Assembly (NCBI GenBank): GCA_027563935.2
Contig: JANVAS020000231.1
Span: 15,022,001-15,086,000 of the forward strand
Direction of reading: 5' to 3'
DNA: 64,000 nt
Source: Costus lasius
Lineage: Eukaryota; Streptophyta; Magnoliopsida; Zingiberales; Costaceae
Below are positions 20,877 through 33,076 of the stretch, one piece after another. How positions within the stretch are numbered: the first letter of the stretch is position 1; each line of letters opens with the position of its first letter. The notes beneath the pieces are model-generated. The model worked only from the letters and a program-made list of their open reading frames with translations, was not told where the DNA came from and did no database searches. The position numbers and the translations under genes were made by a program.

Positions 20877-20888
20877 TGGTATCAGAGG
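20877..20888 (+). promoter_or_regulatory. E6 primer binding site (initiator Met tRNA)
   Basis: TGGTATCAGAGG lies two bases after the 5' LTR and matches the initiator-Met primer site at 11 of 12 positions. Confidence 0.88.
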
Positions 20889-21068
20889 AGTTTCTAGCGA
20901 GTATTAGATCTGGGTATTAAAACATTGTTTGTGTATTGCATAGAATCAGATCTGGGTGGTAAAACATTGTTTGTGTATTGCATAGAAATAAACCCAGTAA
21001 GGAATTGGTTGCTAGTAAGATAAGGAAATTATTGTTTATCTTGTCTTGCAAGGTGCAGGAAGGTGAGG

Positions 21069-24000
21069 ATGGTTCGACCCAGGGGTAATGCTGATGATCA
21101 GATGGCTGGCTTTATGAGGGCTTTAGAGTCTATGAGTAGTATGATTCAACAACAGGGTGCCCTCATCCAGCAGCAGGCTCAGGCTATGCAAGAACAGCAA
21201 CAGATGATGAGGGAACAGCGTGAGCAGCATCATGAGTTTCAGCAGCAACTCCTGCAGCAGAACCGCGATCAGCAACAAGAATTTCACCAGCAGATGCAGC
21301 AGCAGATGCAGTCCCAGTCTCATTCCCAGCCACAGTCGGCTGAGAAGGAGAATGTGGGGAGTTCTCAGGAGAATGGGCATAAGAGGTATGCACAACTGGT
21401 GAAGGAATTTCAGCGTATGAACCCTCCAGCTTTTTATGGGAGCCCAGGGCCTAGAGCAGCTGAGGACTGGCTTGCTGACTTAGATAAGATTTTTGCGGTG
21501 ATGCGATGTAGCGAAGAAGATAAACTGTGCCTGTCAGTATATATGCTGAAGGGGAATGCTGAGATATGGTGGAAAGGAGTTGAGAGGCTAGCAACTGAAA
21601 AAGGGGATAATGTAGACTGGGTTTACTTCATGAGGAAATTTAATGACAAGTACTTTCCACCTAGCATGAATGAAGAGAAGGAGGTGGAGTTTATCCACCT
21701 GGTGCAGGGTGACCTTTCTGTGGCTCAATATGATATCATGTTCACCCAGTTGTCCAAGTATGCTCCCCATTTGGTCAGCACTGAGGAACTAAGGGCCAGG
21801 AAGTTTCAGAGGGGTTTGAGAAAAGATATCAGAGATCGGATTGTGGCATTACATCTAGAGACCTATGCTGAGGTTTTAGAGAGGGCTCTCACAGTGGAGA
21901 GATCAATTTCTGAGCAGGCAGTGGTGATTGCCCCAACCCCTGTTGTGGAGACTGTTGCTCCAGTTCCCCAGAGTCATGAAAAGAAACAATATAAGCACAA
22001 GGATAAGAAAGGTAGGCATCCTCCCTACCAGAAGAATTTTAAATCTGCCCGAGGTGATACCGTGGAAGGCAGAAAGTGCTATCATTGTGGAAGCAGTGGT
22101 CACGAGATCAAGGACTGCTATAAGAAGTCAGGGGCTTGTTTCAGGTGTGGTAAGGCCGGACACCGTATCAAAGACTGCCCACAGCTGAAGTCTTCATCTC
22201 AGGGTACCGATAAGCCCACAGTGCAGACTCGAGTATATGCTATTGCTGAGAAGGACGCCAGGGCTTCTAAGTCAGTTGTGGAAGGTACTCTTTTTGTTTT
22301 CGATCAGTTAGCACGTGTTTTATTTGATCCTGGTGCCAATCTCTCTTTCGTATCAGTTCATTTTGTTCGTTATATGCCTGTGGCACCTGAGACTCTTGAT
22401 TGTGCTATATCTGTCTGCACCCCTATGGGTGATTCCCTGGTAACAGATGTGCTTTATCCTGATTGCATGCTTAGGATAGAGGGATATGACTTGTTTGTTG
22501 ATTTGATATTGCTTGACATGCTTGACTATGATGTGATATTAGGGATGGACTGGTTGTCCTCTTACCATGCCACCCTAGATTGTTTTGAAAAATTGGTGAC
22601 TCTGAATTTGAGTGATGGTCATCAATTGCATATCAAAGGTTTGATTGCAGATCAGGGGTTACATGTGATCTCTTTCCTACATGCTCAAAGGTTATTAGCT
22701 GGCGGCTGTAAAGGCTACTTGGCACATGTAAAGGTTCAGGATGCACCTGTATCTGATTTGGCTTATATACCTGTGGTGAATGAATTCTCAGATGTATTTT
22801 CTGATGAGTTATCTGGTTTACCACCTGACCGGGAAGTGGAATTCAGTATCGACTTGATACCTGGCACTGCCCCAATCTCTAAAGCCCCGTACCGCATGGC
22901 CACCTCTGAATTGGCTGAGTTGAAGAAACAGCTGGAAGAATTGCTAGAAAAAGGGTACATCAGGCCTAGCGCGTCTCCTTGGGGAGCGCCTGTGTTGTTT
23001 GTAAAGAAGAAGGACGGATCACTGAGAATGTGCATCGATTACCGTCAGCTGAACCAGGTAACAGTTAAGAACAAGTACCCTCTGCCCCGTATTGATGATC
23101 TCTTCGATCAGTTACAGGGCGCTACTGTCTTCTCCAAGATTGACTTAAGGTCTGGGTATTATCAGCTGAAGGTCAGAGAGAAGGATGTAGTTAAGACAGC
23201 ATTCAGGACAAGGTATGGGCATTATGAATTTTTAGTTATGCCTTTTGGACTAACGAATGCCCCTGCTGTCTTTATGGATCTTATGAATAGGGTGTTTCAC
23301 CATCTCCTGGATAAATGCGTAGTTGTATTTATCGATGACATTTTGGTTTACTCGCGGAGTGCTCAAGATCACACACAGGACTTATGCAAGGTGATGGAAA
23401 TTCTGAGAAGTAATCGGTTGTATGCCAAGGCCAGTAAATGCGAGTTCTGGTTGGAGAAGATTAACTTTTTGGGACATGTGATATCTGGACAGGGTGTGTC
23501 TGTGGATCCAGCTAAGGTAGAGGCTATTATTAGCTGGGGAAGACCAACAAACACATTTGAGATTCGAAGTTTCTTGGGCTTAGCAGGTTACTACCGCAGA
23601 TTTGTTGAAGGGTTTTCCAAGCTGGCGGGCCCTTTAACAAAGTTGACCAGGAAGAATGCTGATTTCATCTGGGATGTCAAGTGCGAGGAAAGTTTCCTCG
23701 AGCTGAAGAAGCGTTTGACTAGTGCACCGATTCTCACTATACCTAGTGGCGGTGAAGGTTTCACTGTGTACACGGACGCCTCTGGCAAAGGTTTGGGCTG
23801 TGTACTCATGCAGCATGGTAAGGTGGTTGCCTATGCTTCCAGGCAGCTAAAGGAATACGAGTCCAACTACCCTACCCATGACTTGGAGTTGGCTGCAGTG
23901 GTGTTTGCATTGAAGATTTGGCGTCATTATCTGCTGGGTCAGACTTTCGATTTGTACACCGACCATCAGAGCCTTAAATACATATTTACCCAGAAAGAAC

Positions 24001-25682
24001 TCAACATGCGGCAGCGGCGGTGGATGGAACTGATCAAAGATTATGATTTTACTATTCACTATCAGGAGGGTAAGGCAAATGTGGTTGCGGACGCATTGAG
24101 CAGGCGGCCTGTGACCTCTATGGCTGCACTTCTTGTGCAGGAGTGGCGCTTACTTGATGAGTTCAGTAGACTTCGATTGGATGTGACACCTCGTGGTAAT
24201 AAGTGTTTTGTTGCTGCACTTAGAGTTGAGTCTGATATTTTACAAAAGTTGAGCAAAGCACAGTTGGTTGATCCTGAAATTTTGAAATGGAAAGAAAAAC
24301 TGGAGATGGGATTGATTGAGGATTTCAACCTATCCACAGATGGTTTGCTTAGGTTCCATGGAAGGGTCTGTGTCCCTGAGGACCCTAAGTTGAGACAGGA
24401 GATTTTAGCTGAAGGCCACAGTTCTAAGTATTCTATTCACCCTGGTAGTACCAGAATGTATCAGGACCTGAAGAAAAGTTTCTGGTGGCAAGGGATGAAG
24501 AATGATGTGGCGCAGTATGTGGCTAGATGTTTGACATGCCAGACGGTTAAAGCCGAGCATCAGAGACCGGGTGGATCCCTCCAACCACTTCAGATTCCTC
24601 TGTGGAAATGGGAAAATATCAGCATGGACTTTGTCTGTGGATTACCCCGGACCAGAAAAGGGCACGATGCTATTTGGGTTATCGTGGACAGACTTACTAA
24701 GTCCGCCCACTTTTTGCCTATCAAGATGACTTATCCTTTGGAGAGGCTTGCCAGGTTATACATTGACGAGATTGTGAGATTGCATGGTGTTCCGGTGGAT
24801 ATTGTATCTGACCGCGATTCCAGGTTCTTATCTCGGTTTTGGAAGAAGCTTCAGGAAGATTTGGGCACCAAGCTCAGTTTTAGCACTGCATATCACCCGC
24901 AGTCCGATGGGCAGACTGAGAGGACCATACAGACATTGGAGGACTTGCTGAGATCTTACATCATTGATTGGCATGGTGAGTGGGATAGAGACTTAGCCCT
25001 GATTGAGTTTACCTACAACAATAGTTACCACTCTAGTATCCAGATGGCCCCGTACGAGGCATTGTACGGAAGAAGATGCAGAACTCCCTTGAGTTGGGAG
25101 GAGGTAGGTGATAGGACCTTGCTCCAGTCTGATGCTGTGCAGGAAGCCACAGATAAGGTAAAGATTATTCAAGAAAAGCTAAAGGCTGCACAGGATAGGC
25201 AGAAAAGCTACGCTGATGTGAGAAGGAGACCTCTGGAATTCATGGTGGGAGAACATGTATTTGTTAAGGTTTCTCCTACAAAAGGTGTGATGCGATTCGG
25301 AAAGAAAGGGAAATTAAGCCCTAGATATGTGGGTCCGTTTGATATCATCGAGAGGGTTGGACCTGTTGCTTACCGATTAGCCTTACCGCCATCCTTGGAG
25401 CATCTGCACAGTGTGTTTCACGTATCCGTGCTTAGGAAGTATTGTCATGACCCGTCACATATCTTGGATTCAACACCTTTGCAAATTGATGGAAATCTGA
25501 CTTATGTTGAAAGGCCACTTAAGATTGTGGATAGAAAGGAGAGAGTCCTTCGAGGCAAGGTGATACCTCTAGTGAAAGTTATTTGGGGAAATCAGTCCGT
25601 GGAAGAAGCTACTTGGGAGTTGGAAACCGATATGAGAAAGGATTACCCACATTTGTTTGAACCTGCTCCCGATTTGCTTTAG
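21069..25682 (+). CDS. gag-pol: E6 Gag-Pol polyprotein, intact (Tekay/Del chromovirus)
   Basis: This is one open frame of 1537 residues. I start at the ATG at 21069 ([10 protein letters not shown]), the first ATG in frame. A Gln-rich, probably coiled-coil N-terminus (about residues 20-95) precedes the retrotransposon Gag domain (WWKGVERL). Two CCHC knuckles follow ([14 protein letters not shown] near 336, [14 protein letters not shown] after it). The protease motif is LFDPGA (Asp 420), with Pro where Ser or Thr is usual. RT has FIDD (Asp 756-757), RNase H has YTDASG (Asp 903), and integrase has D1187, D1248 and E1284 with D35E spacing. The C-terminus ([11 protein letters not shown], then [17 protein letters not shown]) looks like a chromodomain, which in this clade is thought to guide integration to heterochromatin. 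Confidence 0.96.
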   Translation: MVRPRGNADDQMAGFMRALESMSSMIQQQGALIQQQAQAMQEQQQMMREQREQHHEFQQQLLQQNRDQQQEFHQQMQQQMQSQSHSQPQSAEKENVGSSQENGHKRYAQLVKEFQRMNPPAFYGSPGPRAAEDWLADLDKIFAVMRCSEEDKLCLSVYMLKGNAEIWWKGVERLATEKGDNVDWVYFMRKFNDKYFPPSMNEEKEVEFIHLVQGDLSVAQYDIMFTQLSKYAPHLVSTEELRARKFQRGLRKDIRDRIVALHLETYAEVLERALTVERSISEQAVVIAPTPVVETVAPVPQSHEKKQYKHKDKKGRHPPYQKNFKSARGDTVEGRKCYHCGSSGHEIKDCYKKSGACFRCGKAGHRIKDCPQLKSSSQGTDKPTVQTRVYAIAEKDARASKSVVEGTLFVFDQLARVLFDPGANLSFVSVHFVRYMPVAPETLDCAISVCTPMGDSLVTDVLYPDCMLRIEGYDLFVDLILLDMLDYDVILGMDWLSSYHATLDCFEKLVTLNLSDGHQLHIKGLIADQGLHVISFLHAQRLLAGGCKGYLAHVKVQDAPVSDLAYIPVVNEFSDVFSDELSGLPPDREVEFSIDLIPGTAPISKAPYRMATSELAELKKQLEELLEKGYIRPSASPWGAPVLFVKKKDGSLRMCIDYRQLNQVTVKNKYPLPRIDDLFDQLQGATVFSKIDLRSGYYQLKVREKDVVKTAFRTRYGHYEFLVMPFGLTNAPAVFMDLMNRVFHHLLDKCVVVFIDDILVYSRSAQDHTQDLCKVMEILRSNRLYAKASKCEFWLEKINFLGHVISGQGVSVDPAKVEAIISWGRPTNTFEIRSFLGLAGYYRRFVEGFSKLAGPLTKLTRKNADFIWDVKCEESFLELKKRLTSAPILTIPSGGEGFTVYTDASGKGLGCVLMQHGKVVAYASRQLKEYESNYPTHDLELAAVVFALKIWRHYLLGQTFDLYTDHQSLKYIFTQKELNMRQRRWMELIKDYDFTIHYQEGKANVVADALSRRPVTSMAALLVQEWRLLDEFSRLRLDVTPRGNKCFVAALRVESDILQKLSKAQLVDPEILKWKEKLEMGLIEDFNLSTDGLLRFHGRVCVPEDPKLRQEILAEGHSSKYSIHPGSTRMYQDLKKSFWWQGMKNDVAQYVARCLTCQTVKAEHQRPGGSLQPLQIPLWKWENISMDFVCGLPRTRKGHDAIWVIVDRLTKSAHFLPIKMTYPLERLARLYIDEIVRLHGVPVDIVSDRDSRFLSRFWKKLQEDLGTKLSFSTAYHPQSDGQTERTIQTLEDLLRSYIIDWHGEWDRDLALIEFTYNNSYHSSIQMAPYEALYGRRCRTPLSWEEVGDRTLLQSDAVQEATDKVKIIQEKLKAAQDRQKSYADVRRRPLEFMVGEHVFVKVSPTKGVMRFGKKGKLSPRYVGPFDIIERVGPVAYRLALPPSLEHLHSVFHVSVLRKYCHDPSHILDSTPLQIDGNLTYVERPLKIVDRKERVLRGKVIPLVKVIWGNQSVEEATWELETDMRKDYPHLFEPAPDLL

Positions 25683-25698
25683 AGCACTAAAGCCTTTT

Positions 25699-25711
25699 AA
25701 GGAGGAGAGGA
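25699..25711 (+). promoter_or_regulatory. E6 polypurine tract
   Basis: AAGGAGGAGAGGA directly precedes the 3' LTR. Confidence 0.9.
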
Positions 25712-28335
25712 TGTAAGACCCGAGAATTTTGATGTATTAAACCCCGGTATGTGACTCATTTTAATTACCTATAATCAGGTATTTATTAACCTTGTTGGTG
25801 GGATTGTTGGCTAAGGGGAAAATTATTCTCCTGTAGGGCAAAAATAAGTTGCTGTGGAGGAGTCTTGAACCTGAGACCTCTCCTGTGCATGTTGTCCTGG
25901 CTACCAGAGTTCCAGCCCAATCTTTGTGTTATGTATGTGGGCGCCTACTTATTATGTAAGTATGCAAATTAAATTTCAGATTTCACTTAAGTGATTTGGC
26001 TCCACTTAGGAAGTTTCGAAAACTCACCCAACCCTAGCCGCCCCTCACGTTTCTTCCTCTCCCTCTCGTGGACGATTGTGGCCGCGCCTTCCCCTTCGTC
26101 CAGCTCCTCTTCCGGCGAGTTTCCGGCGGTGGCGCTTGGTCTTCCGGCGTGGTGGACGGCGGCGACGTGTGGAAGCTTCAAACAACCCTTCTTGCTCACG
26201 GTTTGCTTGCAAATCATTCCCAAGGCGAGTGGAAACCTTATGTTACCTCTATTCCAAGTTTATGATCTTTCCTTGACATGTTTCCTTGCTTAATGATGGG
26301 AAAAACGAGTAGGTTTGAATGTTCCCTTACCATGAAACCATGAACACCATTTGATGTTTCGAAAATCAGATTTAGGGGCTCTAATCATAGGGCTTTTCGT
26401 TCTTTACTTGATTAAATGTCTTAGGAGGATGAGTTATCATGATCTTGATCTTCAATTTGATTATATAATGTATTCATGAAAAACCCTAGAGTATGACATG
26501 CGCCCATGCCCTAAATTGATGAAATTTCATGCTAACTTTTGGGGAAAACTTAGGATTCATGAAATTAGTAGTATAAGGGAATTTATTATGAATTTTATAC
26601 TATTTTTGGAGCCTTAATTCATGCTGGCCGAAATTTACCCTAGGGGTATATTGGTCAATGTTCAGTTAACTTTTGGGGCAAAGCTGTTATTCATGTAATT
26701 GAGTTCACATAGTACTTAAATATGATTTTTGCCTAATTTTAGGAATTTTCTATGCATAGTTATATGTGTTATCGTTCTCTTGAAATTAAGTGATGATATT
26801 GTTGTGTAATGCTTGTAATTAATCTGTTTGAGTGGAAATTTTGTTTGATAACCTAGAATGGAGATGTTACAATCTAATTGCATGAAATCTAGGATTAACA
26901 CATTATACCTGCATGGGAACAATTTGTTGAGAACTTAGCATGGTATCTTCCTAACCTGATTGCATGAAACTTAAGGACTACCCTGTCTATGCTGTCTAAT
27001 TGATTGAGAGTGGTGAATTCGATAAGTTAGATATCCGGGTATTAGTCTTTTGCTATCTGTGTGTGGTGTAAGTCATATCCATTATGTGTGACCCTGGAGA
27101 TATTGTGAAGTGGGGCAAAGTGCCACGCCTTGGTCAGGCGGGGGCCACCACTTGATCTTCCTTCACAGATATGTTTAGTTTAGCATAAGAGAAACAAAGT
27201 GCCACGCTACTGGTAAGCGAGGGCCACCTCTTGAACTCTCTGACTGCTGTGTGACCAATGTGGGGAAACAAAGTGCCACGCCGTGACTTGGCGGGGGCCA
27301 CCTCTTGATTTACCACATTGTCTGAGTGGGTAGATGGAGATCAGCGTGCCACGTCTTAGCTAGACGGGGGCCACCTCCTGATTTCTCCCCTACTGTTTGG
27401 CATGCATGCATTCTCTGAGCCCTGACGAGGGAAGGGTCGGACCTTTGTGGTCATTTCGTTCTGTTCTGGATTTGGATATGTTAGGATGGGATGTGCATCT
27501 ACGTATGTGTTCTGTTTTGCCATATGACTCTATTTCGGTTTTGTTGTATTATGATTGGATTTCGCCATGTGGATCATTTTGTAAGTTTGTATTCTTATCT
27601 GTATTTGATTTGATATTTGATAATCGCATTTGGTAAATGTTTTGAAAAACCTTGCATGCTATTTTTGAATGTATTAATGGAGGGGTTTCATAAGGTTCTC
27701 ACTTGCAGAGCTGTTAGCTCACCCCCTCTAAAATCTACAGGTGAGAGACAGTGACCGATATGGCGTTATGCACTTTTGAGATATACTGAGTAGCTTGATG
27801 AAGCTTCGGGTTTTGTGATATGGACTTGTAAACAATTTTGGTATTTGAATACTTGTATCTTGATTTTGTTATCTGGGGCCTGCGTGCCTGTATTAGTAGT
27901 ATTCTGTTTTGGATGATGAATGCCGTATGTTGGTTACATGTGAGGGCTTAGGCCCATTTTGTTACAAGATTTCTGTTGTGGTATCTTGTCAGTGTTTTGA
28001 TAGGATTTTATGTTCAGTCTGTTCTGTGATGTGTGGTTTTGTCTCCGTATAAGTATAGTACGGAGTTGTGATCTGATTCGATTATGTTCAGTATTTTATG
28101 AGTTGAAATTACTTGTTGTTATGAATCAGTAAAGCATGTGCCTGTAAGGGAATTTTCCCGGACCTAGTATGTACGTATACATGCTGCCGGATTTTTGTAT
28201 AAGTTTTCAGATCTTTTATTCCCTAGCTTTGTTCGTAGTAAGATCTTGGCTTTGGCTTTCTTTTGCTTTTCTCTCGTGACGTTCCTCGTGTGATTTCCGC
28301 GTGAAATTCGGGGTTAAGTATCGAGGGGCGTTACA
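25712..28335 (+). repeat. E6 3' LTR (2624 bp)
   Basis: It has the same length as the 5' LTR and only 4 differences noticed. The hairpin array recurs at 27120-27374 and the antisense tRNA-like boxes at 25862-25906. Confidence 0.96.
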
Positions 28336-28340
28336 ATTAT

Positions 28341-29480
28341 ACCCTTTTAGCCTATTGCCTCTTCATGACAACTTATTATTGGGCCTCATTGGATAATGAG
28401 CTAGCCCAAACTCCATTACATGGGTTGATTAAGCACTTGGATCCAATCCAATGCAACCCTAATCCAAATATGACCAACCATGGTCAAATACGGGTCAACC
28501 TGCCAAAAATGAAGTTTGGCTCCAATAATATTCTTCCATCTCATCAGGCCTATTGGCGCTGATGAAATCTCCCAATTAGATCAGAGTTATCCAATAACTC
28601 GATCATAAGGCTTCCCGATCAATACGAGAACTCAAGTATCAAGGTGTGCGACCCTATAGGTTCCTCTGAGCTGGCAGTGCTGACCAAAGGTCATCACAAG
28701 CAGTGAGTGGCACCTAGCAGTGCATCGCTGCTACCCAGGTCATTGGAATGGATATCGACATTGACATCCCCATCATCGCAACTAGGTACAGATGCATTAC
28801 AGTCTCTTTGCCGTACTGATATCCGATTGGACAAGTGTGTCACCACTTGTTTTCATCCAATCACATGGCTATGACTAAAACAGGTTCTCACCTGGGTATG
28901 GCCATACACTCTCAGTCATAGAACCATAAGGGAGCTCCATGGATATCACACTTCCCTAAGGAAGGGGCAAATCCTATGTCTGTCCATTGACCTTCTCATA
29001 TGGGTCATGACATGCTCAATGACAACCGTTATGACCTCCCAACTACGGCAAGGTGTTAGGTTGGATCAAAGAAAGTCCCTAACCATATAGAATGGTCAAT
29101 GACCTCAAGTCAAGGGATCAATGCATCTCCTGTCACTTGTGAGGATAACTTATGACACCAAGTCATAGCCTCACAGCGGGTCTATCCAGTATATCCTCCA
29201 ATGATATACCCATGTGTCTGCGTTAGCACCACGTGCCTAACCAGCCCACATACCAGTCTCACAAGTACCAGAGTTGTCCCATATCCACTTAGGTACATCG
29301 ACTGGGGACTATAGTTCGAGCACAGATCCAATCTGTCTCCAGGGACATTATCATGTAAGTACACAATCGCAGGTGTAGACAAACAATGATAACGACAATG
29401 CCAGAAAGATATATATTAATATCAGAGTCAAGTAGTACAAAGATGGACCAAAACTAGGTCCTAGGGCATATACACCAACA
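28341..29480 (-). repeat. E5 3' LTR, remaining segment
   Basis: This continues 17410-18250 after the second ATTAT copy and ends at CATATACACCAACA (29480), the LTR start on the coding strand. The small ORFs at 28365 and 29182 recur in the other LTR and are shadows. Confidence 0.94.
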
Positions 29481-29489
29481 ATCTCCCAC
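29481..29489 (-). promoter_or_regulatory. E5 polypurine tract
   Basis: Minus-strand GTGGGAGAT lies beside the 3' LTR, as in E2. Confidence 0.82.
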
Positions 29490-29501
29490 TTGCACTAAGA
29501 C

Positions 29502-32500
29502 CTAGAGGTTGAGCAACCTCAACCCCATATCTCTAGTACGACCATCATGCTTCTGCTGCGCCAAAGCCTTGGTCAGTGGGTTTGCTAGATTGCTCTCTGT
29601 GTCAACTCTGCTAATCTTGACATCACCTCGATCAATGATCTCTTTGATCAGGCGAAATCTCTTGAGTATGTGTTTGGACCTTTGATGAGACCGTGGTTCC
29701 TTATTATGTGCAGTTCCCATTGTTGTCATAGTAGAGCTCAATGGGATCCATTGCACTTGGAACCACCTGAAGTTCAGAAAAGAACTTCCTGATCCAAACG
29801 GCTTCATTGGCTGCCTCAGAAGCAACCACATACTCAGCTTCGGTTGTAGAATTAGCTATGGTGGATTGCTTGAAGCTCTTCCAGCATACAGCACCTCCAA
29901 CCATCTTAAACTAATAGCTGGTCTGCGATCTGAAGTCGTCAGGATCAGACTGGAACGACTCATCAGTGAAGCCATGCACACTGAGTTCTTCCTGTCCCCC
30001 GTAGACTTTATAGAATAAATCCTTAGTCCCTTTCAGGATACTCAAGGATATTCTTTACAGCCACCCAGTGCTGTAAACTAGGATTGGATTGGTATCGGCT
30101 GGTTATGCTCACAGCATAAGCCACAACTGGTCTAGTACACAACATTGCACACATGATCGATCCCACTGCCGAAGCATAGGGCACTCGACTCATGTCATCT
30201 CTCTCAGGTTCTGTGTTGGTACACTGGTTCTTTGAGAGAGTAAGGCCATGTCTCACTGGAAGGTATCCCTTCTTGGATTGCTCCAAGTTGAACCTCTCCA
30301 GGACCTTATCAATGTGGGTACTCTGACTAAGGGCCAAGAGCCTCTTGGATCTATCCCGGTAGATCCTCACGCCTAGAATATAGGCGGCCTCCCCTAAGTC
30401 CTTCATCTCGAAACACTCCCCTAACCATGTCTTCACAGCTTGAAGACTAGGGATGTCCTTTCCGATGAGCAGTATGTCATCGACATATATGACCAGAAAA
30501 GTCACCAAGCTCACATTGAATTTTCTGTATACACAGGCATCATCTTCGCTTTTGATAAAGCTATAATCTCTCACAGCTTCATCAAACTGAAGATTCTAAC
30601 TTCGAGATACTTGCTTTAATCCGTAAATGGATTTCTTTAGCCTGCAGACTTTACTAGTATCTGCAGGATGGATGAAGTCATTAGGTTGTGTCATATACAC
30701 ATCCTTAGTTAGCTTCCCGTTAAGGAATGCTGTCTTCACATCCATCTGCCATATCTCATAGTCATGATATGCAGCTATAGCAAGCAGAATCCGAATGGAT
30801 TTGATCATGGCAACTGGCGAGAAGGTTTCATCATAGTCCACCCCGTGGACTTGTTTAAATCCTTTAGCCACTAGTCTACCCTTATAGGTAACAATTTTGC
30901 CATCCATGTCTGTCTTCCTCTTGAAGACCCATTTACACCCTATGGGTTTTACCCCATCAGGCAGCTCAACCCAATCCCAGACTTGGTTAGCCGACATGGA
31001 ATCCATCTCGGATCGCATGGCCTCAAGCCATCTCTCGGAGTCCGGTCCACTGACCGCCTCATCATAGGTTCTGGGTTCATCCTCAATGATGAAGATCCCA
31101 TCGTGTTGGGTCGGCAGCGACCCGTACCTCTCAGGTGCACGATGAATCCTCCCAGACCTACGTGGGGCCTGTGTCTGAGCCTCAGGTTGCCTAGCAACCG
31201 CTGTAGGTGGCTCAGGTTCCCATCTCTATGTCTTGTGGTTGCACTTGGACCTCGTCCAAGTCAAACTTCCTCCCACTAACTTCTTTCATGAGAAATTCTT
31301 TCTCTAGAAAGACCGCACCCCGAGCAACAAAAACTTTGTTCTCGGTGGGAATATAGAAGTAGTAACCCTTAGTCTCCTTAGGGTACCCCACAAACATACA
31401 CTTATCAGATCTAGGTTCTAGCTTGCTAGAATCCTGACGTTTGACATAAGCCTCACATCCCTAGATCCTGATAAAAGTGAGATTAGGGCGTCTCCCATTC
31501 CATACCTCGTATGGAATCTTTGAGACACTCTTAGATGGAACATTATTCAGTATTAGAGAAGCTTTTTCAAGTGCATGTCCCCAGAATGAGGGGGGTAGAG
31601 TTGCAGGACTCATCATAGACCGAACTATGTCCAACAAGGTTCGATTTCTCCTTTCAGATACACCATTCTACCGAGGTGCTCTAGGAGGAGTGAGTTGGGA
31701 TAGGATCCCACACTTACTCAGATAGTCAAAGAATACACTGCTCAGGTGCTCTCCATCACGATCTGATCGAAGATTCTTAAAGGATCTACCAAGCTAGTTC
31801 TCTACTTCTTGTCTGAACTCCTTAAGTTTCTCAAAGGATTCAGACTCATGTCTCATCATGTAGACATAACCATATCTACTGAAGTCATCAGTAAATGTGA
31901 TGAAGTAGTTATACCCTCCTTTGGCTTGTTTATTGAATAGCCCACACACATCACTATGTATGAGATCCAACAAACCTCCTGCCCTCTCACCAGTCTTGGT
32001 GAAGGGCATCTTTGTCATTTTCCCTAATAAACAAGTCTCATATGTATCAAGTTCCTCCAAGGAACTCGAATCTAGCAACCCATTTTCATGGAGTTGTCGA
32101 ATGCGATTCTTGTTTATATGGGCTAATCGACAATGCTGTAGGAAAGCACCAACTGAACCACTCAGTTTGGTCCTTTTAATATTTATGTTACAAATAGAGC
32201 TAACCATGTCCAAGACATGCGGACCATTGCACAAAGTACCCTTCCCATAAAACATGTTTGCAAAAGAAAAAGAACATAAGTTCTCTTTTATTTCAAACCT
32301 AAATCCTTTCTTTGCCAAGCAAGGAGTGGATACAATGTTTTGGTAAGGGAAGGTACATAATAGCAATTGTCTAGCTTTAACTGAAGTCCAGAAGGCAGGG
32401 AAAAAAACTCCTACAGCAACAGCAGCAACTTGTGCCCTGTTACCTATCCGTAGGTCAATCTCTCTAGGCCTTACCAATCTATCCTTTCTGAGCCTTTACA

Positions 32501-33076
32501 TATTTGTACTCCACATGCGGTATCCAATACCCATGTCATAGGAGTAGAAAGGTTGACTTCGGTAACATAAATACCTGAGCATGAAGACAAGGCCTTGCCT
32601 TTCTTCTCCTCATTCTGAAGTTGCAACATGTCCTTCAACATGTGAGGTGGCCCTCCGCATGAATAGCACCTATTATTCCTGATCATATCCATCTTTAATT
32701 TCAGTTCCTTGGTCAAGCCTTTCGGCTCAACACACTGAATATCAACTTTAGCAGGATTGAGCTCAACCAATTCATCAAAGAGCTGCCTTAGATTAAAATA
32801 ATTTCAGAGGCACTCTTCGATTCATATCACCCTTTAAATTCAAGTGACATGTTGGTTAGCAACCTCCAAAGTATCAACCTGATGCTTATCATAAGCATCC
32901 CTCTTAGCCGCTGAGGCCGAGCATGGAAGTGGCTCAGGAATAAGACGCTTAAGAACATAAAGCTTCCTCTCGAGCTTGAGCACGATTCTCAAGTTCATAT
33001 ACCAATCCATTAAGTTGGATCCAACCAACTTATCCAGGGTAGATCGCAGTGACCAACTACTATTGTTCATAGCCAT
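29502..33076 (-). pseudogene. gag-pol: E5 gag-pol, heavily broken (copia family B)
   Basis: The coding strand starts at 33076 (MAMNNSSWSL, then DKLVGSNLMDW). Gag reads to about 32840, after which most of central gag is missing. Next come a damaged zinc knuckle (CYSCGGPPHMLKD, last Cys absent) and the protease VLDTACGVQIC (32770-32471), pre-integrase and integrase N-terminus in another frame (32477-31794), integrase C-terminus (31397-31212), RT (31018-30596 and 30574-30023, YVDD present) and RNase H (29904-29502). TAG stops lie at 31794-31796, 31678-31680, 31461-31463 and 30596-30598. An RNase H frameshift near YYDNNG is shared with E2. The element cannot have encoded its own machinery in this state. 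Confidence 0.93.

Larger units (their letters stand above)
18251..28335 (+). mobile_element. E6: intact Ty3/gypsy chromovirus, Tekay/Del type
   Basis: E6 is 10085 bp and flanked by ATTAT (18246-18250 and 28336-28340). It has two 2624-bp LTRs (TGTAAGACCC to GGGGCGTTACA), a primer site, one uninterrupted gag-pol frame and a polypurine tract. I see only 4 differences between the LTRs. A long LTR, a single ORF and a C-terminal chromodomain-like region fit the Tekay/Del clade. It is probably a recent insertion and may be competent. Confidence 0.96.

Noticed and set aside
21123..21402. Antisense Leu-rich ORF opposite the E6 gag
   Set aside because: It is the complement of the CAG-rich Gln tract of Gag, not a gene.
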